NCBI RefSeq assembly: GCF_030528505.1
Contig: NZ_JAUMYS010000014.1
Coordinates: 1-47,458 of the forward strand
DNA: 47,458 nt
Origin: Tannerella sp.
GTDB taxonomy: Bacteria; Bacteroidota; Bacteroidia; Bacteroidales; Tannerellaceae
Reading direction: 5' to 3'
Each line of letters starts with the position of its first letter. Position 1 is the stretch's first letter. The notes under the pieces are model-generated. The model searched no databases. It saw only the letters and a list, made by a program, of their open reading frames with translations, and was not told the DNA's origin. Position numbers and translations under genes: made by a program. Of the stretch, positions 40,976 to 47,458 are shown in pieces.

Positions 40976-42385
40976 TTACCAGTCGAAGTAACGCTTGGCA
41001 TTGTAGTAGCAGATGTCTTCGACCATTTGATTGATAAACGAGATCTCGGACGCCGGCAAGATACCGCGTTCCACTTCGTTCCCGATGATGTTGCACAAAA
41101 TACGTCGGAAATATTCGTGACGCGGATACGACAGGAAGCTGCGGGAGTCGGTCAGCATGCCTACAAAACGGCTTAACAGACCGAGCGACGAGAGGCTGTT
41201 CAACTGCTCCTCGATGCCCTTGTATTGATCGAGAAACCACCACGCCGCACCGTATTGCATCTTGCCGGGGACGCTTCCGTCGTTGAAATTATAGAGGTTG
41301 CTTACGATCAAATCATTATCGCGAGGGTTCAGGTTGTACACGATCGTTTTGGCCAAATGTTCTTCTTCATCGAGGCGACTGAAAAAGCGGTTCATCGGAA
41401 CTGCTACCGTTACATCGTCGATCGAGTCGAAGCCCGTATCAGGTCCAATCTTCTTGAACATGCGGGCATTGTTGTTGCGTATGGCTCCGATATGGAACTG
41501 CTGTACCCACCCGGAGCGGCTGTCCATCACCGCCAGATCGTACAGCAGGGCCGAGCAGAAGCGATCATGCTCGTCTTTGCCGACCGTCTGTCCGGCACGT
41601 ACTTTCCCGAAGATCGTTTCGACTTCGGCATCGGTATACGGTTCGGCGTAGAAGGTCGTCAGCCCGTGGTCGGAGAGCGCGCAGCCTTCCCGTTCAAAAT
41701 AGTCGTGTCGTTTTTGCAACGCGTCGATAAGCTCTTTGTAAGAGCCGATGGACTGATCGGCCGCTGCCGACAGCTTGTCGAGGTACTCGTTATACGCCTG
41801 CGGGTTTCCGATGGCCATCGCCTTATCGGGTCTCCAAGTGGGCAACACTTTCACCCCGAAGCTGTTTTCACGGATTTCCCGGTGATATTCGAGGGTATCG
41901 GCCGGGTCGTCGGTCGTGGCCACGACTTCGACACGCATCCGTCGCATAATCGCTTGCGGACGATATTCGGGCGTTTGCAGCTTGGCCGTGCATTCTTCAT
42001 AAATATGCCGTGCGTTCGAAAGCTTCAACGTTTCCTGAATCCCGAAGATGCGGTTCAGCTCCATGTGCGTCCAGTGATAGAGCGGGTTTCGCATTGTGTA
42101 AGGTAAGGTTTCCGCCCATTTCTCGAACTTCTCGTACGACGTTTTGTTACCGGTGATGTACTCTTCGGGTACTCCGTTGGCACGCATGGCGCGCCACTTG
42201 TAATGGTCGCCGGACAGCCATATCTCGGTCAGATCGGCGAACTGGTAGTTCCGCGCGATCATTTTCGGGTCGAGATGACAATGATAGTCTATAATCGGCA
42301 GCTTTTCGGCATGTTTGCGAAAAAGCTCCGCAGCCGTATCGGTCTGCAACAGGAAATTGGCATCCAGAAATGTTCGTCGCATCAT
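40976..42385 (-). CDS. uxaC: Glucuronate (uronate) isomerase
   Basis: 469 aa, normal length. Converts D-glucuronate to D-fructuronate (and galacturonate to tagaturonate). Opening FLDANFLLQTDTAAELFRKHA and LPIIDYHCHLDPK, the metal-site His-x-His, are diagnostic; LSDHGLTTFYAEPYTD and GMLTDSRSFLSYPRHEYFRRIL complete the family pattern. The ATG at 42385 overlaps the stop of the upstream Na/Pi cotransporter gene as ATGA; a second ATG lies at 42382. No other uronate-pathway gene is nearby, so substrate supply must be encoded elsewhere. Confidence 0.95.
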   Translation of the reverse strand: MMRRTFLDANFLLQTDTAAELFRKHAEKLPIIDYHCHLDPKMIARNYQFADLTEIWLSGDHYKWRAMRANGVPEEYITGNKTSYEKFEKWAETLPYTMRNPLYHWTHMELNRIFGIQETLKLSNARHIYEECTAKLQTPEYRPQAIMRRMRVEVVATTDDPADTLEYHREIRENSFGVKVLPTWRPDKAMAIGNPQAYNEYLDKLSAAADQSIGSYKELIDALQKRHDYFEREGCALSDHGLTTFYAEPYTDAEVETIFGKVRAGQTVGKDEHDRFCSALLYDLAVMDSRSGWVQQFHIGAIRNNNARMFKKIGPDTGFDSIDDVTVAVPMNRFFSRLDEEEHLAKTIVYNLNPRDNDLIVSNLYNFNDGSVPGKMQYGAAWWFLDQYKGIEEQLNSLSSLGLLSRFVGMLTDSRSFLSYPRHEYFRRILCNIIGNEVERGILPASEISFINQMVEDICYYNAKRYFDW

Positions 42386-44187
42386 AATTTCTTCTCAATC
42401 ATCGCTTGTACCACATTCAACACATAGTCGCCCAACTTCTCGCATTCGGAGATGATGTCCATGTAGAAGATGGCATCGGAATACTTATATAATTTATTGT
42501 CGATATTGTCGATATTGCTCTTCTTTAACAGGTTCCGATACGAGTTGATCTCGTTCTCCAGATTGTAAGCAAGTGTCACGTCTTCGCGGGTACCGATCTG
42601 ACGGTCCAGGATGTCATTCATGTGAACGATTGCGGCATCCGTCAAGGCCATCATATGTTCAATGTTATGATTTTGTTCGTCGGTAAAGCGTCCTTTCGCG
42701 TCGTTACGCCGTTTGATGGTCTTCGCGATGTTATTGCATGAATCGGCGACACTTTCGATTTCGGACACGGCGCGGAGCATCACGCGAATGTTATTCTTTC
42801 CTTCGGCGCTGAGTCGTCCTTCGAGTACACGCGTCAGATAGTCCGCAATTTCGACCTCCATGCGGTCACTGATCTGCTCGTATTTCTCGATGCGGTTAAA
42901 GGTGGCCAGAAATTTCTCATCATCCGTTTCGTAGAGGATTTCTTTGACCATCCCCATCATCCGGTACACACGCTGTCCGTAGACAGCCATCTCCTTCTTC
43001 GCCTGCACGAGCGAGAGCTCGGAGGTGGAGAGCATTCCGGACGAAATATATTTGAGCTGGAATTCTTCTTCTTCGGTCTCACGCGGCGATTTGATGATGA
43101 CCGAACAGATACGGACGTACATGTTCGTGAACCAGATCATGAGGGCGATGTTGCACAAGTTGAATAATGTGTGGAAAAGTGAGAGGCCGTAAGATACGGA
43201 TACTTGCAATGAGAACAAGTGCTTCTGCAACGCGATCAGCTTCGGGTCTGTCAATTCTTCGCCGGAAGTAATCTGTTTGACGGTTTCCGGATCGAGCGTG
43301 CTGATAAAGTTCGTTATCTCGTGCGGATCGCCCGGGCCGAACTTCGTAACGATTTTGGCGACCATTTCGGAGAACGGGTAGAAGAGAAGCAGCATCCAGC
43401 AGACGCCGAACAGGTTGAACATCAAATGCGCCAGGGCCGCGCGGCGGGCCGATGTGTTGGCTGAGATCGCGGCGATGTTGGCCGTGATCGTCGTGCCGAT
43501 GTTTTCGCCCAGCACCATGGCGGCGGCCATCTCGAACGGAATCCATCCCTGCGTACACATGATCAGCGTAATGGCGACGGTGGCGCTCGACGACTGCACG
43601 ATCACCGTCAGCACGGAGCCTAAAAGCATAAAGAGCAGCAACGAGCCATACCCCATCGACGTGTAGTCACGGATAAACGAAAGGACTTCGGGATTGTTTT
43701 GCAGGTCGGGAACGGATTCTTTCAGGTAAGCCAGTCCGAGGAAGAGGAAGGCGAAACCGAGAATAAATTCACCCCACGATTTGTTTCGGCTTTTTTTGGC
43801 GAACATGAGCGGAATGGCCACCCCGATAAGCGGGAGCGAGAGGATGCTGATGTCGACCTTGAATCCGAAGATGGAAATGACCCACGCGGTGATCGTCGTT
43901 CCGACGTTGGCTCCCATGATGACACTGATGGATTGCGCCAATGTAAGCAATCCCGCGTTGACGAAACTGACGACCATGACCGTCGTAGCGCTCGACGACT
44001 GAATCATCGCGGTGATAAGAAGCCCCGTCAACACGCCTGTGAAGCGGTTCGTCGTCATGACGGAAAGAATGTTTCTGAGTTTGTCGCCGGCTACTTTCTG
44101 AAGGCCTTCACTCATCGTTTTCATTCCGTAGAGGAACATACCCAGCGAGCCGACGAGCGTCAGAAAGTCCAAAAAAGAATAGTCCAT
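42382..44187 (-). CDS. Na+/phosphate cotransporter family protein with PhoU-like C-terminus
   Basis: 601 aa. The first ~370 residues form two inverted repeats of hydrophobic segments, each with the QSSSA signature: ITAMIQSSSATTVMVVSFVNAGLL and LTVIVQSSSATVAITLIMC. VIMGANVGTTITAWVISIFGFK and VLGENIGTTITANIAAISANT are the matching conserved loops. The C-terminal ~200 residues are helical and PhoU-like (IRVMLRAVSEIESVADSCNNIAKTIKRRNDAKG). It is likely an inner-membrane Na/Pi symporter regulated by its own PhoU domain. uxaC is translationally coupled downstream. Confidence 0.9.
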   Translation of the reverse strand: MDYSFLDFLTLVGSLGMFLYGMKTMSEGLQKVAGDKLRNILSVMTTNRFTGVLTGLLITAMIQSSSATTVMVVSFVNAGLLTLAQSISVIMGANVGTTITAWVISIFGFKVDISILSLPLIGVAIPLMFAKKSRNKSWGEFILGFAFLFLGLAYLKESVPDLQNNPEVLSFIRDYTSMGYGSLLLFMLLGSVLTVIVQSSSATVAITLIMCTQGWIPFEMAAAMVLGENIGTTITANIAAISANTSARRAALAHLMFNLFGVCWMLLLFYPFSEMVAKIVTKFGPGDPHEITNFISTLDPETVKQITSGEELTDPKLIALQKHLFSLQVSVSYGLSLFHTLFNLCNIALMIWFTNMYVRICSVIIKSPRETEEEEFQLKYISSGMLSTSELSLVQAKKEMAVYGQRVYRMMGMVKEILYETDDEKFLATFNRIEKYEQISDRMEVEIADYLTRVLEGRLSAEGKNNIRVMLRAVSEIESVADSCNNIAKTIKRRNDAKGRFTDEQNHNIEHMMALTDAAIVHMNDILDRQIGTREDVTLAYNLENEINSYRNLLKKSNIDNIDNKLYKYSDAIFYMDIISECEKLGDYVLNVVQAMIEKKL

Positions 44188-44195
44188 AGAAAAGA

Positions 44196-44236
44196 TTGAC
44201 TTGTATAATTTTTTTGTTACTTTGCGGACAAAAATA
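44196..44236. promoter_or_regulatory. Divergent, nearly abutting promoters for the Na/Pi and kinase genes
   Basis: On the + strand TTG (44196-44198) and TTACTTTG (44217-44224) face the kinase gene. CAAAAATA (44229-44236) is TATTTTTG on the - strand and faces the Na/Pi gene. The two -7 boxes are 4 nt apart. Confidence 0.45.
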
Positions 44237-44251
44237 CAAAAAAAGAGAATT

Positions 44252-45931
44252 ATGACAAAAACAGATAAAGAATCGATTACCGTCTACTGCAAAAACAACG
44301 ACATCTATAAGGAAGTACCTATCGGCTCGTCGTTGAGTGAGATTTACGCCATGGTGGGTGCTCCCCTGCGCTATCGGCCGTTGGGCGCGCGCGTCAACAA
44401 CCGGGTCGAAAGCCTGACCTACCGTTGCTGGAGTCCGAAAGACATCGATTTTGTGGATTATACGCATCCGTCGGGGTATCGGATTTATCTGCGCTCGCTT
44501 TGTTTTATCCTCGTCAAGGCCGTGTACGATCTGTATCCCGAGACTCCGTTCAACCTCGAGCATCCGGTATCGAAAGGGTTTTATTGCGCCTTCGAGAACC
44601 GCCGGAAGTTGACACAGGAAGATGTTGCCCGGATTAAACGACGGATGCAGGAGCTGATCGACGCCGATCTACCGTTCAAGATGCGCGATGTACGGACTTC
44701 CGACGCGATGGCGACGTTCTACGAACGAGGCATGAACGACCGCGCCCTGCTGATCGAGACGGCCGGCATGGCTTACACGTCCTATTACGAGTTGGATGGT
44801 TATATCGATTATTTTTACGGCAGTCTGGTGCCCTCGTCAGGCTACATCCATCTGTTCGATCTGGTGCCCTACTCCGACGGCGTACTGTTGCAGATTCCGC
44901 AGCGTACGAACGTGCACGAGCTTTACCCCGTAGTGCCTCAGGATAAAATGTTTCACGCCTATAAAGAGCATCTGGAGTTGCAACGCACCATCGGCGTCAA
45001 TTACGTGGGCGACCTGAACCGCGCCATCGCCATGGGAGATGCCCGCAAGATCGTGATGGTCTCCGAAGCCATGCAGGAGAAGCAAATTGCGCATATCGCC
45101 GAGGAGATAGCTTCGCGTTATGATGACGGTGTGCGTGTAGTCCTGATCTCCGGCCCGTCCTCGTCGGGTAAGACGACTTTCTGTAAACGCCTCGAGGTGC
45201 AGCTCATCACCAACTTGCTGCATCCGGTGGGCGTCTCGCTCGACGACTATTACGTGAATCGCGAAGATACGCCGAAAGACGACGAGGGCGGGTATGACTT
45301 CGAGTCGCTCTACGCGATCGACCTGCCGTATTTCCACAACGACTTGCGCAAGCTGATCGCCGGGGAAGAGATCGAGATTCCTTCGTTCGACTTCGAGCAG
45401 GGCAAGCGCGTGTTTCGAGGAGACCGTTTGCAGATGCAGAAGAACTCCGTCTTGATTCTCGAAGGGATTCACGGGCTGAACCCCGAACTGACGTCGCACA
45501 TCCCGCCCGAAAATATTTACCGTATATATGTCTCGGCTCTGACGACCATCTCGCTCGACGGGCACAACTGGATCCCCACGACCGACAACCGCTTGTTGCG
45601 ACGCATCGTGCGTGACTACCGCTCACGCGGTTACTCGGCGCGCGAAACGATTGCGATGTGGCCGAAGGTGCGTCGCGGAGAAGACAAATGGGTGTTCCCG
45701 TATCAGGAGAATGCCGACGCGATGTTCAACAGCGCCATGATTTACGAGCTGGCCGTATTGCGTAAGTTCGCGGAACCGATCCTCAGCGAAATCCGCGAAA
45801 AAGACACGGAGAGCGCCGAGGCGTACCGGTTGTTGCGATTCCTGCGCTACTTTAACTATATCCCGCTCGAAGAGCTGCCCGTCACTTCGCTGCTGCGCGA
45901 GTTTCTGGGCGGGGGCATCTTCCGGTACTAA
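44252..45931 (+). CDS. Nucleoside (uridine-type) kinase with N-terminal TGS-like region
   Basis: 559 aa. The N-terminal ~60 residues (ITVYCKNNDIYKEVPIGSSL, LGARVNNRVESL) resemble the TGS fold of threonyl-tRNA synthetases, followed by a THRRS-like linker (GFYCAFENRRKLTQEDVARI). The C-terminal half is a P-loop kinase: VVLISGPSSSGKTTFCKRLEV, then VGVSLDDYYVNREDTP, IPSFDFEQGKRVF and LILEGIHGLNP, the uridine kinase/phosphoribulokinase pattern. The true substrate is unproven. The ATG at 44252 follows the promoter. Its stop overlaps the convergent deoC end by 4 nt, pairing two nucleoside-salvage genes tail to tail. Confidence 0.85.
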   Translation: MTKTDKESITVYCKNNDIYKEVPIGSSLSEIYAMVGAPLRYRPLGARVNNRVESLTYRCWSPKDIDFVDYTHPSGYRIYLRSLCFILVKAVYDLYPETPFNLEHPVSKGFYCAFENRRKLTQEDVARIKRRMQELIDADLPFKMRDVRTSDAMATFYERGMNDRALLIETAGMAYTSYYELDGYIDYFYGSLVPSSGYIHLFDLVPYSDGVLLQIPQRTNVHELYPVVPQDKMFHAYKEHLELQRTIGVNYVGDLNRAIAMGDARKIVMVSEAMQEKQIAHIAEEIASRYDDGVRVVLISGPSSSGKTTFCKRLEVQLITNLLHPVGVSLDDYYVNREDTPKDDEGGYDFESLYAIDLPYFHNDLRKLIAGEEIEIPSFDFEQGKRVFRGDRLQMQKNSVLILEGIHGLNPELTSHIPPENIYRIYVSALTTISLDGHNWIPTTDNRLLRRIVRDYRSRGYSARETIAMWPKVRRGEDKWVFPYQENADAMFNSAMIYELAVLRKFAEPILSEIREKDTESAEAYRLLRFLRYFNYIPLEELPVTSLLREFLGGGIFRY

Positions 45932-46836
45932 CGCGAGGCGATTCCCAGCCGGTGTTCGATATCGGCCACGAGGCTGCTGGCCCCGATGCGGAAGCATTCT
46001 TTCGTCAGCCATCCGTCGCCCAGCAGTTCTTTTACGATCGTGTAATATTTCACCGCGTCTTCGGCCGAGCGTATGCCGCCCGAGACTTTGACGCCCACCT
46101 TCCGTCCGCTCAGTTTGTGGTATTGTTTGATCGCGCGGCAGATGGTGTAGACGGCTTCGGGCGTGGCGCCGGGGTAGCTTTTTCCCGTCGACGTCTTAAT
46201 GAAGTCGGCGCCCGAATAAAGGGCGAGGACCGTAGCCCGGCGTATGTTGTCCGGCGTCGACAAGGCGCCTGTTTCGAGGATGACTTTCAGTTTGGCGTCG
46301 CGGCAGGCGTCTTTCAGCTCGGCGATTTCGTCGGCCACCTCTTCATAAGCGTCTTCCATCAGGCAGCCGAGATTCATCACCACGTCAATTTCGTCAGCGC
46401 CGGCCATGACGGCCAGGGCAGTCTCGGCCACTTTCACTTCCGTGAAGGTCTGCGATGAGGGGAAGCCGGCCGATACGGCGGCGATTTTTACGTCCTGTGC
46501 CGTGAGCGCCTGCTTTACCGTCGCGGTAAACACCGGATAGGTGCAGATCGCTGCCACGTTCGACATGTCGGGCGAGACTCCCTCGAAGGCATTTACTTTT
46601 TCGACCATCTGCCAGACGGTTTCTTTCGTGTCGAGGGTCGTCAACGTTGTCAGGTCGATCAATCCGTAGACCCGTTTCAGCGTTTCGCTGTTGAAATTCT
46701 CCTGATAAGCTTTTTCGAGCAGCTTATTTACCTTGTCCGTGACGGCATCGGCCGAAAGCGTCGGTTCGAAGTGCTCGATACATTCGTGATACTTGTCGGC
46801 ATGCGAATGATTGCATGCCTGTCCATGTTCTTCCAT
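45928..46836 (-). CDS. deoC: Deoxyribose-phosphate aldolase
   Basis: 302 aa, the longer form common in Bacteroidetes. Splits 2-deoxyribose 5-phosphate to glyceraldehyde 3-phosphate and acetaldehyde. The Schiff-base Lys is in FIKTSTGKSYPGATPE; supporting residues are in ADEIDVVMNLG, LKVILETGALS and VGVKVSGGIRSAEDAVKY. It lies 6 nt downstream of the MazG-like gene and is likely cotranscribed with it. Confidence 0.95.
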   Translation of the reverse strand: MEEHGQACNHSHADKYHECIEHFEPTLSADAVTDKVNKLLEKAYQENFNSETLKRVYGLIDLTTLTTLDTKETVWQMVEKVNAFEGVSPDMSNVAAICTYPVFTATVKQALTAQDVKIAAVSAGFPSSQTFTEVKVAETALAVMAGADEIDVVMNLGCLMEDAYEEVADEIAELKDACRDAKLKVILETGALSTPDNIRRATVLALYSGADFIKTSTGKSYPGATPEAVYTICRAIKQYHKLSGRKVGVKVSGGIRSAEDAVKYYTIVKELLGDGWLTKECFRIGASSLVADIEHRLGIASR

Positions 46837-46842
46837 CTTACG

Positions 46843-47181
46843 TTATGCGTTTAGTTTCTGATTATTCTTATGTCGTTCGGAGTCTCGCTCCGTTTTTTTG
46901 CGCAGGTTCTTTTCGAAAGCATCCGTCAGGTCGACTCCCGTCTGATTGGCCAGACAGGCGAGCACCCATAACACGTCGGCCATCTCATCGGCCAGTTGGC
47001 GTGCCTCGTCGGTCTTTTTAAACGACTGATCGCCATACTTACGGGCGATGATACGGGCTACTTCGCCCACTTCTTCGGTCAGGATCGCCATATTCGTCAA
47101 CTCGCTGAAATAGCGTACGCCGTACGTCTTGATCCAGTCGTCTACCCGCTGCTGAAGGTCTCTTAGTGTTAAATCGTTCAT
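46843..47181 (-). CDS. MazG-like nucleotide pyrophosphohydrolase
   Basis: 112 aa from the ATG at 47181 (the frame is open to 47259, but the extension has no family match). The MazG fold metal motifs are clear: ILTEEVGEVARIIARKYG and LADEMADVLWVLACLANQTG, the EExxE and ExxD signatures. By family it hydrolyses NTPs or modified dNTPs to monophosphates. A -7 box TACTTTTG on the - strand lies at 47229-47236, so transcription of this gene and deoC starts here. Confidence 0.88.
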   Translation of the reverse strand: MNDLTLRDLQQRVDDWIKTYGVRYFSELTNMAILTEEVGEVARIIARKYGDQSFKKTDEARQLADEMADVLWVLACLANQTGVDLTDAFEKNLRKKTERDSERHKNNQKLNA

Positions 47182-47228
47182 CGGATTGTGTATTGAAGCA
47201 GCCGCCTGAACAGCCTGCATGTTGTGTG

Positions 47229-47236
47229 CAAAAGTA
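47229..47236 (-). promoter_or_regulatory. -7 promoter box for the MazG-like gene and deoC
   Basis: CAAAAGTA on the + strand is TACTTTTG on the - strand, matching TAnnTTTG, 48 nt upstream of the ATG at 47181. It supports the shorter protein start. Confidence 0.5.
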
Positions 47237-47266
47237 AACATTAAAAACGAAAAGAGCATATAAATG

Positions 47267-47283
47267 ACGAATTACGAATTACG
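47267..47283. repeat. GACGAATTACGAATTACG dispersed repeat
   Basis: The same repeat family as at 7622-7634 and 18409-18440; here the following GTTCGAACGCAAATAACAC also resembles the sequence after the 7622 copy. The rest of the window to 47458 shows no gene. Confidence 0.5.
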
Positions 47284-47458
47284 ATGTTCGAACGCAAATA
47301 ACACAAATACCTTTTGCATCTTTTGCATGTGTTAGAGTGTTTCAATTACATAAATATTGCCTCACACTGTGGGTGGATACGAACGGTTATATCCGAAATT
47401 TTCATACCTTTCCTCTAAAACGTATTTTGTGAGTTTGCTTACATTGCTGCCCAATCCC

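Overview
The window looks like a chromosomal segment from a Bacteroidales bacterium, most likely of the Tannerella/Porphyromonas type. The evidence is: TAnnTTTG -7 boxes in front of many genes (a textbook Bacteroidetes promoter, TTTG-N19-TAnnTTTG, precedes frr); a SusC/SusD pair; a PorE-like type IX secretion lipoprotein; a PtpA-like prolyl tripeptidyl peptidase; and the succinyl-CoA to butyryl-CoA (4-hydroxybutyrate) gene set. The species is an inference; no rRNA or tRNA gene was seen.

Layout. (1) 1-4.3 kb is AT-richer and decaying: an intact AraC regulator, a VOC protein, an N-terminally truncated VOC gene, a SnoaL-like lipoprotein divergent from an HxlR regulator, pieces of a carboxymuconolactone-decarboxylase gene split by a MITE-like element, and a dead copy of the AraC gene. 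(2) 4.4-18.4 kb is ordinary core sequence: a long-form QueA paralogue, porE, a murein-peptide cassette (NlpC/P60 plus dipeptide epimerase), envelope proteins of unknown function, a DUF4301 protein, an RNA methyltransferase with a 14-residue repeat tail, and ptpA. (3) 18.4-19.6 kb is non-coding: a 21-nt-period array of imperfect dyads, then a promoter, a clear cobalamin riboswitch, and a further ~150-nt region that can fold into a closed multi-stem RNA. (4) 19.6-28.2 kb is one operon: abfD, a NifU-like scaffold gene, 4-hydroxybutyrate CoA-transferase, 4-hydroxybutyrate dehydrogenase, sucD, butyryl-CoA dehydrogenase, etfB, etfA. (5) 28.3-33.5 kb holds a hotdog thioesterase, lptB, a lipoprotein and a stub of its paralogue, frr-rsgA, and dgt. 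(6) 33.5-34.8 kb is repeats (second copy of the MITE-like element and an 83/41-nt array). (7) 34.8-47.5 kb holds a SusC/SusD pair, pfkA, a Na/Pi cotransporter-uxaC pair, a nucleoside kinase, deoC and a MazG-like protein.

Main idea. Succinyl-CoA has two fermentative exits: cobalamin-dependent methylmalonyl-CoA mutase to propionate, and the cobalamin-independent route encoded here to butyrate. A cobalamin riboswitch heading the second route would let the cell choose its fermentation end product by sensing B12. An extra structured RNA domain between the riboswitch and abfD may add a second input. A second, independent theme is that four unrelated sites carry arrays with periods of about 21 or 42 nt, most with a dyad in each unit, one of them inside a coding sequence.
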